NCBI RefSeq assembly: GCF_003992255.1
Contig: NZ_RQVA01000001.1
Coordinates: forward strand, 107,882 to 171,881
Length of the DNA: 64,000 nt
Source: F0422 sp003992255
GTDB lineage: Bacteria; Bacillota; Negativicutes; Veillonellales; Veillonellaceae
Direction of reading: 5' to 3'
Part shown: positions 25,217 through 33,455 of the stretch, piece by piece
How the letters are laid out: each line of letters opens with the position of its first letter
Position numbering within the stretch: position 1 is the stretch's first letter
Program-made: the position numbers and the translations under genes
The notes under the pieces: model-generated
Told to the model about the DNA's origin: nothing
Database searches by the model: none
The model's input: only the letters and a program-made list of their open reading frames with translations

Positions 25217-25879
25217 TTATTTCGCTAAGCGATTACGAATGATCGCTGCCCCTAATACCAACACTACGCAACCAATATGGAATGGCAAGCTATAAGGCTC
25301 AATATACGGTGCTGCCATAGGATCATGTTGAATCATACTAGCCGACACCCAACCAAGGATACCACCACCCACATATAAAATAATAGGGAATTTATCGATC
25401 AGCTTAACAAAGATTGTGCTTCCCCAAACAATGATAGGTACAGCAACTAACATACCTGCCACCACAAGGCCAAAATGACCTTCTGCAGCTGCCACAACCC
25501 CTAATACATTATCAATACCCATGACACCATCGGCAATAATGATAGTGGCAATAGCACCCCAAATATTATCTTTCGCTTCAATGTTATGGTCATTATCCCC
25601 CTCTTTCAATAAGGAGTAGCCAATCCATAGCAACATAATACCCCCAATGATGCGTAGGGACGGAATATTATCTAGAGCTTCAATAAATAGAATCGCCATC
25701 ACGAGTCGTAATACAATAGCCCCTGCGGTCCCCCAGAAAATGGCTCGTTTCCGTAACTGCTCTGGCAAATTTTTCGCTGCCATTCCAATCACAATGGCAT
25801 TGTCACCTGCCAATAATATATCAATTATAATAATTTGAAGAATTGCTAATAATCCTTGTGTTGATGTAATATCCACCAT
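25217..25879 (-). CDS. TerC/YjbE-family membrane protein (probable metal exporter)
   Basis: A 220-residue integral membrane protein with about seven helices. The conserved acidic motifs DILLAGDNAIVIGMA (near 20-34) and DGVMGIDNVLGV (near 115-127) lie in membrane segments and mark the TerC family, several members of which export manganese or support metal loading of secreted enzymes. Many TerC genes follow a yybP-ykoY manganese riboswitch; here the likely leader is only about 25 bases, so none is present. It is a single-gene unit between its own -10 box and a strong terminator. Metal specificity is inferred. Confidence 0.87.
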   Translation of the reverse strand: MVDITSTQGLLAILQIIIIDILLAGDNAIVIGMAAKNLPEQLRKRAIFWGTAGAIVLRLVMAILFIEALDNIPSLRIIGGIMLLWIGYSLLKEGDNDHNIEAKDNIWGAIATIIIADGVMGIDNVLGVVAAAEGHFGLVVAGMLVAVPIIVWGSTIFVKLIDKFPIILYVGGGILGWVSASMIQHDPMAAPYIEPYSLPFHIGCVVLVLGAAIIRNRLAK

Positions 25880-25911
25880 ATCCTCCTATATATACTACTT
25901 AGAATACCTCT

Positions 25912-25917
25912 ATTATA
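25912..25917 (-). promoter_or_regulatory. Candidate extended -10 box for the TerC-family gene
   Basis: TGATATAAT 33 bases before the ATG on the minus strand; the -35 region is weak. Confidence 0.4.
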
Positions 25918-25941
25918 TCACAGCGACTTATCTAGTGATAG

Positions 25942-25978
25942 TAAAAGAGAGGATAGTGATTATATCATCTATCCTCTC
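25942..25978 (-). terminator. Terminator after the 3D-domain gene
   Basis: A perfect 10-bp stem, GAGAGGATAG/CTATCCTCTC, with a 12-base loop, followed by TTTT on the minus strand. Confidence 0.6.
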
Positions 25979-26074
25979 CTTTATACTGAACGTATCCATC
26001 AGATACGTTTCTTATGTAGTGTACAACACTTGTGCAATTAGATGTTCTTTCTGTTTATAAAACAATGTACTTCT

Positions 26075-26878
26075 CTAATTCAAAACATATACTTTTACAT
26101 TACGACGACCGAATTGAATAGCTTCATCATAACTATCCATAGCTAAGTCAATTTTATGACCAATAATCGCTCCACCTGTATCATCAGCTACTGCATAGCC
26201 GTAACCTTCTACATATACTTCTGTACCCAGTGGAATGACACTCGGGTCGACAGATACATAACCTCTACGCAACGCATGTCCACGAGCTGTATACGATCCA
26301 GACTCATAGCTAGAGTATGCACTTGCATCCATTTCTATGACTCTGCTGTACGAGGATGGTGTTCCTCTTTGTACAGATAATTTTGCCATAGTGGCACTAT
26401 CTGCAACGCCTGTTTCCGCTAGCCCATAATGGCGCTGAAAGTGAAGTAAAGCGTCTTTGGTTCCACTCCCAAATACACCATCAATGCCACCAGGAGAGAA
26501 ACCGCTATTCAATAATTTTAATTGTATTTCTTCTATGTGACTGCCACGTTCACCAAATTGTGACGTCGCTTCACTACGGGTATTACGAGTCGCAGGCTGC
26601 GTCCCGAATTTTTTTTGATTTTCTAGCAGAGCACGCATTGTTTCCTTACCTACTCTACCATCTGGAGTTAACCCGTGCTCTTTCTGAAAGACGAGTACTG
26701 CGTATTCAGTATTATTCCCAAACACTCCATCTGCTGTGTCAAGCAAATAGCCTTGGGATACTAACAACGCTTGTAACTCTTCTACCTCTTTACCGCGATC
26801 CCCACGTCCCGATGTTGCCAAAGCTGTCGCCATGGAACACACCAAGAGGAGTATCGCTATGAGAGTTATTTTTTTCAC
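26075..26878 (-). CDS. Secreted 3D-domain protein with two peptidoglycan-binding repeats
   Basis: A signal peptide (KKITLIAILLLVCSMATALA) precedes two PG_binding_1 domains (about 25-85 starting RGDRGKEVEELQ, and 105-165 starting GERGSHIEEIQ) and a C-terminal 3D domain (about 175-267) named for its three aspartates, seen in VSVDPSVIPLG, VADDTGG and KIDLAMDS. The 3D domain is a lytic-transglycosylase-like fold related to MltA and YocH, so the protein probably cuts or remodels peptidoglycan in the periplasm. I chose a GTG at 26878, six bases after GAGGTG; the longer GTG at 26887 would overlap its own ribosome site. A consensus promoter lies 30 bases upstream. Confidence 0.85.
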   Translation of the reverse strand: MKKITLIAILLLVCSMATALATSGRGDRGKEVEELQALLVSQGYLLDTADGVFGNNTEYAVLVFQKEHGLTPDGRVGKETMRALLENQKKFGTQPATRNTRSEATSQFGERGSHIEEIQLKLLNSGFSPGGIDGVFGSGTKDALLHFQRHYGLAETGVADSATMAKLSVQRGTPSSYSRVIEMDASAYSSYESGSYTARGHALRRGYVSVDPSVIPLGTEVYVEGYGYAVADDTGGAIIGHKIDLAMDSYDEAIQFGRRNVKVYVLN

Positions 26879-26908
26879 GATGTTCACCTCATATCTAAAT
26901 GCTTACCT

Positions 26909-26937
26909 ATTTTACCATTTTTTGGGAGATACGTCAA
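26909..26937 (-). promoter_or_regulatory. Promoter of the 3D-domain gene
   Basis: TTGACG (26932-26937) and an extended TAAAAT -10 (26909-26914, preceded by TGG) are 17 bases apart. The rest of the 26888-27331 gap is very AT-rich; apart from this promoter and the nhaA terminator I see only loose short repeats near 27175-27225. Confidence 0.7.
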
Positions 26938-27268
26938 AATTTTAGGCTTTTTTCAACACTTATTTACCACTTATTGCCTATTTTTACACTTTTTTTCCCA
27001 CATATAGTAGAAATATACTTTCACAGAAATTGTTAACTACCATATATACCCCTTTAATTTCCTATATTTTTGTAGCATTATGATTTTAACTCATTGAGTT
27101 TAGCCTATTATGCCAAATTAGCATAAATTTAGGCATCTATAATTCTAAAATGTTATATAATTCACCCTATAAATGTAGTATATATACTCAAATATAGCGT
27201 ATATCCTCAAATGTAATATCACACCGATTTACATTATTTTGAATACCACAGCAACCTGATAAGCAAAC

Positions 27269-27304
27269 AAAAAGCTGTAATGAAATTTTTTTCACTACAG
27301 CTTT
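27269..27304 (-). terminator. Terminator after nhaA
   Basis: A 15-bp stem with one mismatch (27271-27285 against 27290-27304) and a short loop is followed by TTTTTGTTT on the minus strand. Confidence 0.75.
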
Positions 27305-27331
27305 CTATCTAAGAGATAACACTCTATGTAT

Positions 27332-28516
27332 TTAAATATTTTGCCCACGAACCATATCATCTTCGGAGGCTTCCTCTTGATGATTACGCCCTGCTAAGCT
27401 AAGCACAATATATCCTAAGATACCTGCTACAATAGATCCCAAAAAGATACCTACTTTAGCCATTTCTTGTGCTTCTCCAGGTGGAAATGCTAATAAGGAG
27501 ACAAATAGACTCATAGTAAAGCCGATACCGCAACAAAGAGCAATACCATATACTTGTAACCAGTTAGTTTTAGCTGGCATTTCTACTAGTTTTGTTTTCA
27601 CTAGTACAAACAAAGTACCAAATACACCAACTTGTTTACCTACTACAAGACCTACTGCCACACCAAGAACTACTGGATGTGCAAAACTATCCATTGTAAA
27701 TCCATGGAAAGATACGCCTGCGTTAGCAAAGCCAAACACAGGAATGATCAAATAGGTAACCCAATTACCTAATGCATGTTCCCAGTCTGATAATGGAGAT
27801 ACTTGACGTCCATCACGTGTACCACTAAATGGAATAAATGCTGCAAGTGTTACTCCTGCTAATGTGGCATGTATACCCGATTGGAACACACAGAACCATA
27901 GCGCCACACCTAATACTAAGTATGGTACAGGTCGCGTGTAATTCATGCGATTAATGTAGAACAAGATAAGGACGATTACCGCCGCCGCAAAGAGATACAT
28001 AGTATGTAACTCTGTGGTATAGAAGAAGGCAATGATCACGATCGCCATCAAATCATCCATAACAGCTAAGGTTGTTAAGAATACTTTCATCGCAATAGGA
28101 ACACGACTGCCTAATAAAGATACGATACCGATAGCAAACGCGATATCTGTAGCCGTTGGAATCCCCCAACCATGAATAAATTCAGGATGATATCCTACGA
28201 TGAAATAATAAATTAATGCAGGCATTAATAATCCAAAAAAGGCTGCAATACCAGGCAAAAATCGTTTTGCGTTAGTATTCAATTCGCCATCAATCATTTC
28301 ACGTTTTACTTCTAAACCTACAAATAAAAAAAACACGGCCATAGCCACATCATTGATCCATAGTTCAACAGATAATGGACCTAATTTAGCATGAAGAAGT
28401 GAATGATACAAGCTTTCTACTGGAGAGTTTGCCAATAGTACTCCCACCACAGCAGCTACGAACAAAAGCACGCCACCTGCCGATGGGGAGGTAAAAAAAG
28501 ATACAATTCGATTCAT
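27332..28516 (-). CDS. nhaA: Na+/H+ antiporter NhaA
   Basis: Electrogenic sodium/proton antiporter of 394 residues with about twelve membrane segments. Family landmarks are FFLFVGLEVKRE near 65, the GWGIPTATDIAFAIG motif and the ion-binding aspartate pair in LTTLAVMDDLMAI, plus GVTLAAFIPF. It sets cytoplasmic pH and sodium at the inner membrane. Length fits the family. A possible extended -10 lies about 60 bases upstream and a good terminator follows, so it is probably transcribed alone. Confidence 0.95.
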   Translation of the reverse strand: MNRIVSFFTSPSAGGVLLFVAAVVGVLLANSPVESLYHSLLHAKLGPLSVELWINDVAMAVFFLFVGLEVKREMIDGELNTNAKRFLPGIAAFFGLLMPALIYYFIVGYHPEFIHGWGIPTATDIAFAIGIVSLLGSRVPIAMKVFLTTLAVMDDLMAIVIIAFFYTTELHTMYLFAAAVIVLILFYINRMNYTRPVPYLVLGVALWFCVFQSGIHATLAGVTLAAFIPFSGTRDGRQVSPLSDWEHALGNWVTYLIIPVFGFANAGVSFHGFTMDSFAHPVVLGVAVGLVVGKQVGVFGTLFVLVKTKLVEMPAKTNWLQVYGIALCCGIGFTMSLFVSLLAFPPGEAQEMAKVGIFLGSIVAGILGYIVLSLAGRNHQEEASEDDMVRGQNI

Positions 28517-28574
28517 AAAATTACCCCTCTACTATGTAATTGTACATAAACATGTTAAAAATATGTCGATATCT

Positions 28575-28580
28575 ATTATA
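28575..28580 (-). promoter_or_regulatory. Candidate extended -10 box for nhaA
   Basis: TGCTATAAT on the minus strand, about 60 bases before the ATG; weak -35 (TAGATA, 17 bases up). Confidence 0.4.
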
Positions 28581-28625
28581 GCACTTATTACTATCTATAT
28601 CTATCGAAAATATTCTATATCATCT

Positions 28626-28664
28626 ATGTATACAAAATTCACTACAAATTTCCTTTGTATACAT
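28626..28664. repeat. Perfect 11-bp inverted repeat between purD and nhaA
   Basis: ATGTATACAAA and its complement enclose 17 bases. There is no T run on either side, so it may be an operator or an mRNA-end hairpin rather than a classical terminator. Confidence 0.4.
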
Positions 28665-28695
28665 ACACGTCTATAACTAGTGTCTAATACTATAT

Positions 28696-29964
28696 CTATT
28701 CCTGACCTTCCCATACGTTCTTTGGTCGTCCAATATCTGTACGATATTGTTTTCCTGTAAAATCGATGGTCTCTATCATATTATAGGCCTTACTCGTTGC
28801 TTCTTCTAATGTAGTTGCTATAGCCGTAACTCCTACAACTCGCCCGCCTTGCGTTACAAAGTTGCCCCTGTGATCTTCTTTTGTCCCACTATGAAACACT
28901 AATATATCATCGTCCATTCTTCTTAGATCACCCTTAATACGTCTTCCCACCATAGGTGATACTGGATATCCCTCTGAAGCTAACATGACGGTAGCTGCAT
29001 ATTCTGGTTTCCACGACACTGACATACCTTCTAAATTACCTGTCGCTGTGGCATACAGAATAGCCCCTAAATCGCTTTCCATAAGCGGTAGAATTACTTG
29101 TGTTTCTGGATCTCCAAATCGAACATTGAACTCTACTACCTTCGGTCCTTCCGAGGTAATCATCAAACCGACGTATAAGCACCCCACATAGGGATAGCCT
29201 TCTTGAGCTATCGCTCGCACAATGGGCTGCAAAATAGACTCTACGATTTCCTTTTGTAGATCTTCTGTCAAGATAGGTGTAGGACTATAGGCACCCATAC
29301 CTCCTGTATTAGGTCCTATATCACCAGTGCACAAACGCTTATGATCTCGCGCTCCAATCATAGGTAACACATGTATGCCATCTACAAACGATAGGAATGA
29401 CAGCTCTTCCCCTGTCATATATTCTTCAATCAATACACTCGCATTTGTCTCTGTTAATAGCTTTTCTAGTATTGTTTCTCCCTCTGTGAAAGTCTTACAA
29501 ATTGTCACCCCTTTGCCTGCACAAAGTCCATCTGCCTTAATGACAATAGGTAGCCCTAGTTGCTTCATGATGACTTGTCCCTCTTTCATAGTGGAACAGA
29601 TTCCATACTTAGCAGTAGGTATCCCATATTGTGTCATTAACTGCTTTGCAAAAGATTTTGACCCTTCTAATTGAGCTGCCCTCCTGGAAGGCCCAAATAC
29701 AGGTATGCCGGCGGACCGAATGGTATCTGATAGTCCCGCTACAAGTGGTGCCTCTGGTCCTATCACCACAAGATTGATATGGTGTTGTAACAACCACTCT
29801 ACCAAACTAGCGGTTTCCTTCCAGTCAATCTTTACAACTGTCGCTATGGATGCCATCACATCGCTACCTGGGACTGCATACACCGTTTGTACACTGGGAC
29901 TTTGATGTAGCTTCCATACGAGAGCATGCTCTCGTCCACCACTACCTATGACACAAACTTTCAT
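28696..29964 (-). CDS. purD: Phosphoribosylamine-glycine ligase
   Basis: Second step of purine synthesis: ligates glycine to phosphoribosylamine with ATP. The N-terminal GSGGREHALVWKL motif, the ATP-grasp core (KADGLCAGKGVTI, EEYMTGEELSFLSFVDG) and GGMGAYSPTP, EFNVRFGDPETQ are all present. From ATG 29964 with AGAGG five bases up it has 422 residues, the usual length; the reading frame extends to 29988 without support. It follows purN after 94 bases. purH, often between purN and purD in Firmicutes, is not here. Confidence 0.96.
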   Translation of the reverse strand: MKVCVIGSGGREHALVWKLHQSPSVQTVYAVPGSDVMASIATVVKIDWKETASLVEWLLQHHINLVVIGPEAPLVAGLSDTIRSAGIPVFGPSRRAAQLEGSKSFAKQLMTQYGIPTAKYGICSTMKEGQVIMKQLGLPIVIKADGLCAGKGVTICKTFTEGETILEKLLTETNASVLIEEYMTGEELSFLSFVDGIHVLPMIGARDHKRLCTGDIGPNTGGMGAYSPTPILTEDLQKEIVESILQPIVRAIAQEGYPYVGCLYVGLMITSEGPKVVEFNVRFGDPETQVILPLMESDLGAILYATATGNLEGMSVSWKPEYAATVMLASEGYPVSPMVGRRIKGDLRRMDDDILVFHSGTKEDHRGNFVTQGGRVVGVTAIATTLEEATSKAYNMIETIDFTGKQYRTDIGRPKNVWEGQE

Positions 29965-30058
29965 TGTTACCTCTCTTATGCAATTCATTGATTATAACGT
30001 TTTACAATACCCTATCCCTTACTATTGTACACAGTAAATTACTCTAAGTATTTCGATA

Positions 30059-30673
30059 CTATACATCTTCAACCACTAGCACTTTTCCATTCTCTATATA
30101 CAAAGCATCATTACAGAATAAACGCACCGCTTCCGGATATATACGATGTTCCTCATGTAAAATCCGTTCTGACAAGCTATGCACTGTATCTCCTTGATAT
30201 ACAGGTACTATGGCTTGCATAATCACAGGTCCTGTATCGATCCCTTCATCCACAAAGTGAACTGTACAGCCTGTATGTGATACTCCCGCCTCTAAGGCTT
30301 GCTGTTGTGCCTGTAGGCCTCTAAAAGCAGGTAATACTGAGGGATGTATATTCAATATCTTATGGGGATATGCATCAAGTAACGTCGATCCTACGATACG
30401 CATATATCCTGCCAAAAGAATAGCATCCACCCCATATCCTTGAAGTAGCTTAAGTATCTGTGTTTCAAAAGCAATGGCACTTTCATAACTATTTCTTTCT
30501 ACAAGATAGCAAGGAATATCCCACTGTTTTGCCTTATGCAATAGTCCTGACTCAGGAATATCACTAATGACGACTACAATATCTCCTCGAATCTCTCCAT
30601 TTTGTACGGCTTCATAAATAGCCTCTCCGTTGGAGCCTCTTCCACTCCCAAACAAAGCTAATCGTTTACGCAT
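30059..30673 (-). CDS. purN: Phosphoribosylglycinamide formyltransferase
   Basis: Third step of purine synthesis: transfers formyl from 10-formyl-THF to GAR. The N-terminal FGSGRGSN loop binds phosphate; the catalytic Asn, His and Asp are seen in ILNIHPSVLPAFRG and FVDEGIDTGP. I start at ATG 30673 (205 residues), which has AGGTG nine bases upstream and overlaps purM by 8 bases; an in-frame GTG at 30685 would clash with that ribosome site. Neighbours purM and purD agree. Confidence 0.95.
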   Translation of the reverse strand: MRKRLALFGSGRGSNGEAIYEAVQNGEIRGDIVVVISDIPESGLLHKAKQWDIPCYLVERNSYESAIAFETQILKLLQGYGVDAILLAGYMRIVGSTLLDAYPHKILNIHPSVLPAFRGLQAQQQALEAGVSHTGCTVHFVDEGIDTGPVIMQAIVPVYQGDTVHSLSERILHEEHRIYPEAVRLFCNDALYIENGKVLVVEDV

Positions 30674-31727
30674 GGAATGTTTCACCTACGATGGTAACCT
30701 CACCATCTCCTTCTGTTACGATACCGATGGAGTATACTACTTCTCCTTGTTCATGAAGCAAGGCAACAATAGACTCTACTACTTCCGGTTTAACCACTAA
30801 TACCATACCAATCCCCATATTAAAAGTATGATACATTTCTTTTGGCTCTACATTCCCCCATCTTTGTAATAGTTTAAAGATGGGTAATACTGGCCACGCA
30901 TTACTGTTAATCGTTACTGCCATACCTTTAGGTAAGATGCGAGGAATATTATCATAGAAGGAACCCCCTGTAATATGAGCCATGCCTTTCACATAACCTG
31001 CCTCAACCAATGGTAGTATCTGTTTTACATACAATTTTGTCGGCTCTAACACTTCTTCACCAATAGTACGACCTAATTCATCGATATACATATCTAATGG
31101 TAATTGTTTTCGTTCTAAAATAATATGACGCACTAAAGAAAATCCATTAGAATGTAACCCTGATGATGGTAAGCCTAATACAATATCACCTACTTCGATA
31201 GTCTCTCCCGTAATGCATTGTTCTTTATCCACAATGCCTACAGCAAAACCAGCCACATCATAATTACCATCACCATAAAAGCTTGACATTTCTGATGTTT
31301 CTCCACCAATTAGGGCACAACCACAGTCCTCACAAGCAGCACTCATGCCCGAAATAAGGCTTTCAATATGATTGTGATTGAGCTTGCCTACAGCAATATA
31401 ATCTAAAAAAAATAGAGGTTTTGCCCCTTGTGCCACTACATCATTTACGCTCATTGCTACACAATCTTGTCCAATCTGATGATGTTCATTCATCAAAACG
31501 GCGAACCGAATCTTTGTGCCTACTCCATCAGTACTCGATACTAGCACGGGTTCTTTCATGGAGTGATTCGCCAAGGAAAAGAGTCCACTAAAGCCCCCTA
31601 ATGAGCCCAGTACTCCAGGCGTATAGGTTCTTTCCACACGATGCTTTATTTTTTGGATGAGTTGATTTCCAGATTCTACATCGACTCCTGCATCAAGATA
31701 GGTTACTGGTTTTTCATTGTAAGTCAT
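30666..31727 (-). CDS. purM: Phosphoribosylformylglycinamidine cyclo-ligase (AIR synthetase)
   Basis: Closes the imidazole ring in the fifth purine step using ATP. The protein begins YLDAGVDVESGN and shows the conserved GGFSGLF, STDGVGTK, CVAMSVNDV, GCALIGGETSEM and HITGGSF motifs of the PurM/PurL superfamily. At 353 residues it is near-typical. It overlaps purF by 14 bases and purN by 8, so the three are translated as a tight unit; GGAG precedes the ATG. Confidence 0.96.
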   Translation of the reverse strand: MTYNEKPVTYLDAGVDVESGNQLIQKIKHRVERTYTPGVLGSLGGFSGLFSLANHSMKEPVLVSSTDGVGTKIRFAVLMNEHHQIGQDCVAMSVNDVVAQGAKPLFFLDYIAVGKLNHNHIESLISGMSAACEDCGCALIGGETSEMSSFYGDGNYDVAGFAVGIVDKEQCITGETIEVGDIVLGLPSSGLHSNGFSLVRHIILERKQLPLDMYIDELGRTIGEEVLEPTKLYVKQILPLVEAGYVKGMAHITGGSFYDNIPRILPKGMAVTINSNAWPVLPIFKLLQRWGNVEPKEMYHTFNMGIGMVLVVKPEVVESIVALLHEQGEVVYSIGIVTEGDGEVTIVGETFHA

Positions 31728-33129
31728 AGGTATCTCCTGATTCTACTCCCCTAGGAAGATTACTTGTATAGTGACCATTAAAACAAGCCAAACAGAGCTG
31801 TGAAGGATGCACTGCTTTCATAGATGCTGCCAAACCATCATGGGATATATAATATAACCTATCCACACCAATGTATGTTCGTATCTCTTCTAGACTGCGT
31901 CCATAGGCAATCAATTCACTCTGCACAGAGGTATCGATACCATAGTAACAAGGAAACTGTATCGGCTCAGAACTAATACATAAATAAATTTCTTTCGCTC
32001 CTCCTTGGCGCAATATATCGACGATAATTTTACTAGTTGTACCACGCACAATAGAATCATCTACTAAAATAATACGTTTACCTTGTACAATATGCGGCAA
32101 TACATCCATCTTTTGGCGAACGGCCAATTCGCGCGCCTCTTGATTGGGCTTGATGAACGTTCTCCCTATTTTGTGATGTCTCACTAATCCTTCCATATAA
32201 GGAATTCCTGACTCCTGTGCATATCCCAAAGCTGCTGCAGTACCTGAACTGGGAATAGGCATGACTATGTCCGCTTCATATTGTGTTTCCCTCGCTAATT
32301 GTCGGCCCATTTCAAACCGTGACTCATAGACTCCTTGTCCATCGATGACACTATCAGGACGAGCAAAATAAATATACTCAAACACACAAGTATGTTGATT
32401 ATTTACTGTCTCCGAAATATAACTGCTATGAATTCCCTTTTTATCAATGATGACTATTTCTCCCGCCTTTACATCTCGAAGAAATGTACCATGTACAGCA
32501 TCAATAGCACAGCTCTCAGAGGCTAAGATATATCCATGCTTACTTTTACCGATGCAAAGGGGCCGATAGCCTTGTGGATCTCGCACCCCGATCAGAGTTC
32601 CTCCAGTGAATATAACCAAAGAGTATGCTCCCTCTAAACATCGACAAGTCTTTCTAATTCGCTCTTCTAGATTCTTCTCTTTCGATCGGCCCAACACATG
32701 TAGTATGATTTCTGAATCTGTTGTTGTTTCAAACACAGCACCTTGATCTTCTAAGTCCTTACGAAGATCTAATGTATTGGTTAAATTCCCATTGTGAGCC
32801 AGCCCTATATTTCCACATTTATAAGAGCCTAGCAATGGTTGTATATTCTGTACTTCACTAGCTCCTGTTGTGGCATATCGCACATGTCCAATACCTATAT
32901 GACCACGTAAATGATCTAAGTCAGCCAAGGCATCTTCTACCAGTCCCATCCCTTTTTCGACAGTCACAAGATCCCCACTAGAAACAGCAATCCCCGCACT
33001 TTCTTGGCCACGATGCTGTAATGCTATAAGACCTTCATATACACATTTTCCAATTGACAACGTTGTATCAAATATACCAAACACTCCACATTCCTCGTGA
33101 AGCTTATCTAACACACTATCATTTTCCAT
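31714..33129 (-). CDS. purF: Amidophosphoribosyltransferase
   Basis: Committed step of purine synthesis: glutamine and PRPP give phosphoribosylamine. The N-terminal Ntn glutaminase begins at CGVFGIFD after a 13-residue leader that is expected to be cleaved to expose Cys; RGQESAG and GNIGLAHNGN follow. The PRTase domain shows the PRPP loop ILVDDSIVRGTT near 355. The ATG at 33129 has GGGGAG upstream; the open frame to 33228 has no start signal. The C-terminus has cysteines (LCLACFNG) consistent with the iron-sulfur type found in B. subtilis. It leads purF-purM-purN-purD and is divergent from purL. Confidence 0.96.
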   Translation of the reverse strand: MENDSVLDKLHEECGVFGIFDTTLSIGKCVYEGLIALQHRGQESAGIAVSSGDLVTVEKGMGLVEDALADLDHLRGHIGIGHVRYATTGASEVQNIQPLLGSYKCGNIGLAHNGNLTNTLDLRKDLEDQGAVFETTTDSEIILHVLGRSKEKNLEERIRKTCRCLEGAYSLVIFTGGTLIGVRDPQGYRPLCIGKSKHGYILASESCAIDAVHGTFLRDVKAGEIVIIDKKGIHSSYISETVNNQHTCVFEYIYFARPDSVIDGQGVYESRFEMGRQLARETQYEADIVMPIPSSGTAAALGYAQESGIPYMEGLVRHHKIGRTFIKPNQEARELAVRQKMDVLPHIVQGKRIILVDDSIVRGTTSKIIVDILRQGGAKEIYLCISSEPIQFPCYYGIDTSVQSELIAYGRSLEEIRTYIGVDRLYYISHDGLAASMKAVHPSQLCLACFNGHYTSNLPRGVESGDTYDLQ

Positions 33130-33264
33130 GGTGTCTCCCCGTGTCAGTTTGACAGTTCCTATACTCATATACATGATGAACACATATAGAACTTCTATCA
33201 ACATAACAACCCATGAAACTATGTACAATATTTCACGAATTGCAAGTTTCTAACTATTAACTTT

Positions 33265-33293
33265 ATTATAACTTGACATATCTCTATCAGCAA
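33265..33293 (-). promoter_or_regulatory. Candidate promoter of purF-purM-purN-purD
   Basis: TTGCTG (33288-33293) and TATAAT (33265-33270) are 17 bases apart on the minus strand. The 130-base leader is long enough for control, but I see no purine riboswitch core. A short palindrome, TGTCAGTTTGACA, lies in the leader near 33143-33155. Confidence 0.5.
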
Positions 33294-33367
33294 TACGAAC
33301 TCTTACTCAAATTATAAAATTATATTTACAATCTCGAAGTAGCTCATTTGGATTCCCTTAATTTTCG

Positions 33368-33396
33368 TTTACCAACCTTTTATTTCCTTGTATACT
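33368..33396 (+). promoter_or_regulatory. Candidate promoter of purL with an overlapping inverted repeat
   Basis: TTTACC (33368-33373) and TATACT (33391-33396) are 17 bases apart. The inverted repeat GTATACT/AGTATAC (33390-33407) covers the -10 box and could be an operator. The leader to the purL ATG is about 55 bases. Confidence 0.5.
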
Positions 33397-33455
33397 GTAA
33401 AGTATACGAAGCTTTTGCGTACATATCGCTCCTATTACATCGCATCGGAGGTACT

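Noticed and set aside
25880..25945. A yybP-ykoY manganese riboswitch before the TerC-family gene
   Set aside because: The predicted leader is only about 25 bases and lacks the conserved loops.
33285..33315. A CGAAC core resembling a PurR PurBox upstream of purF
   Set aside because: Only one partial box; B. subtilis PurR sites need two in inverted order. Not enough to call.
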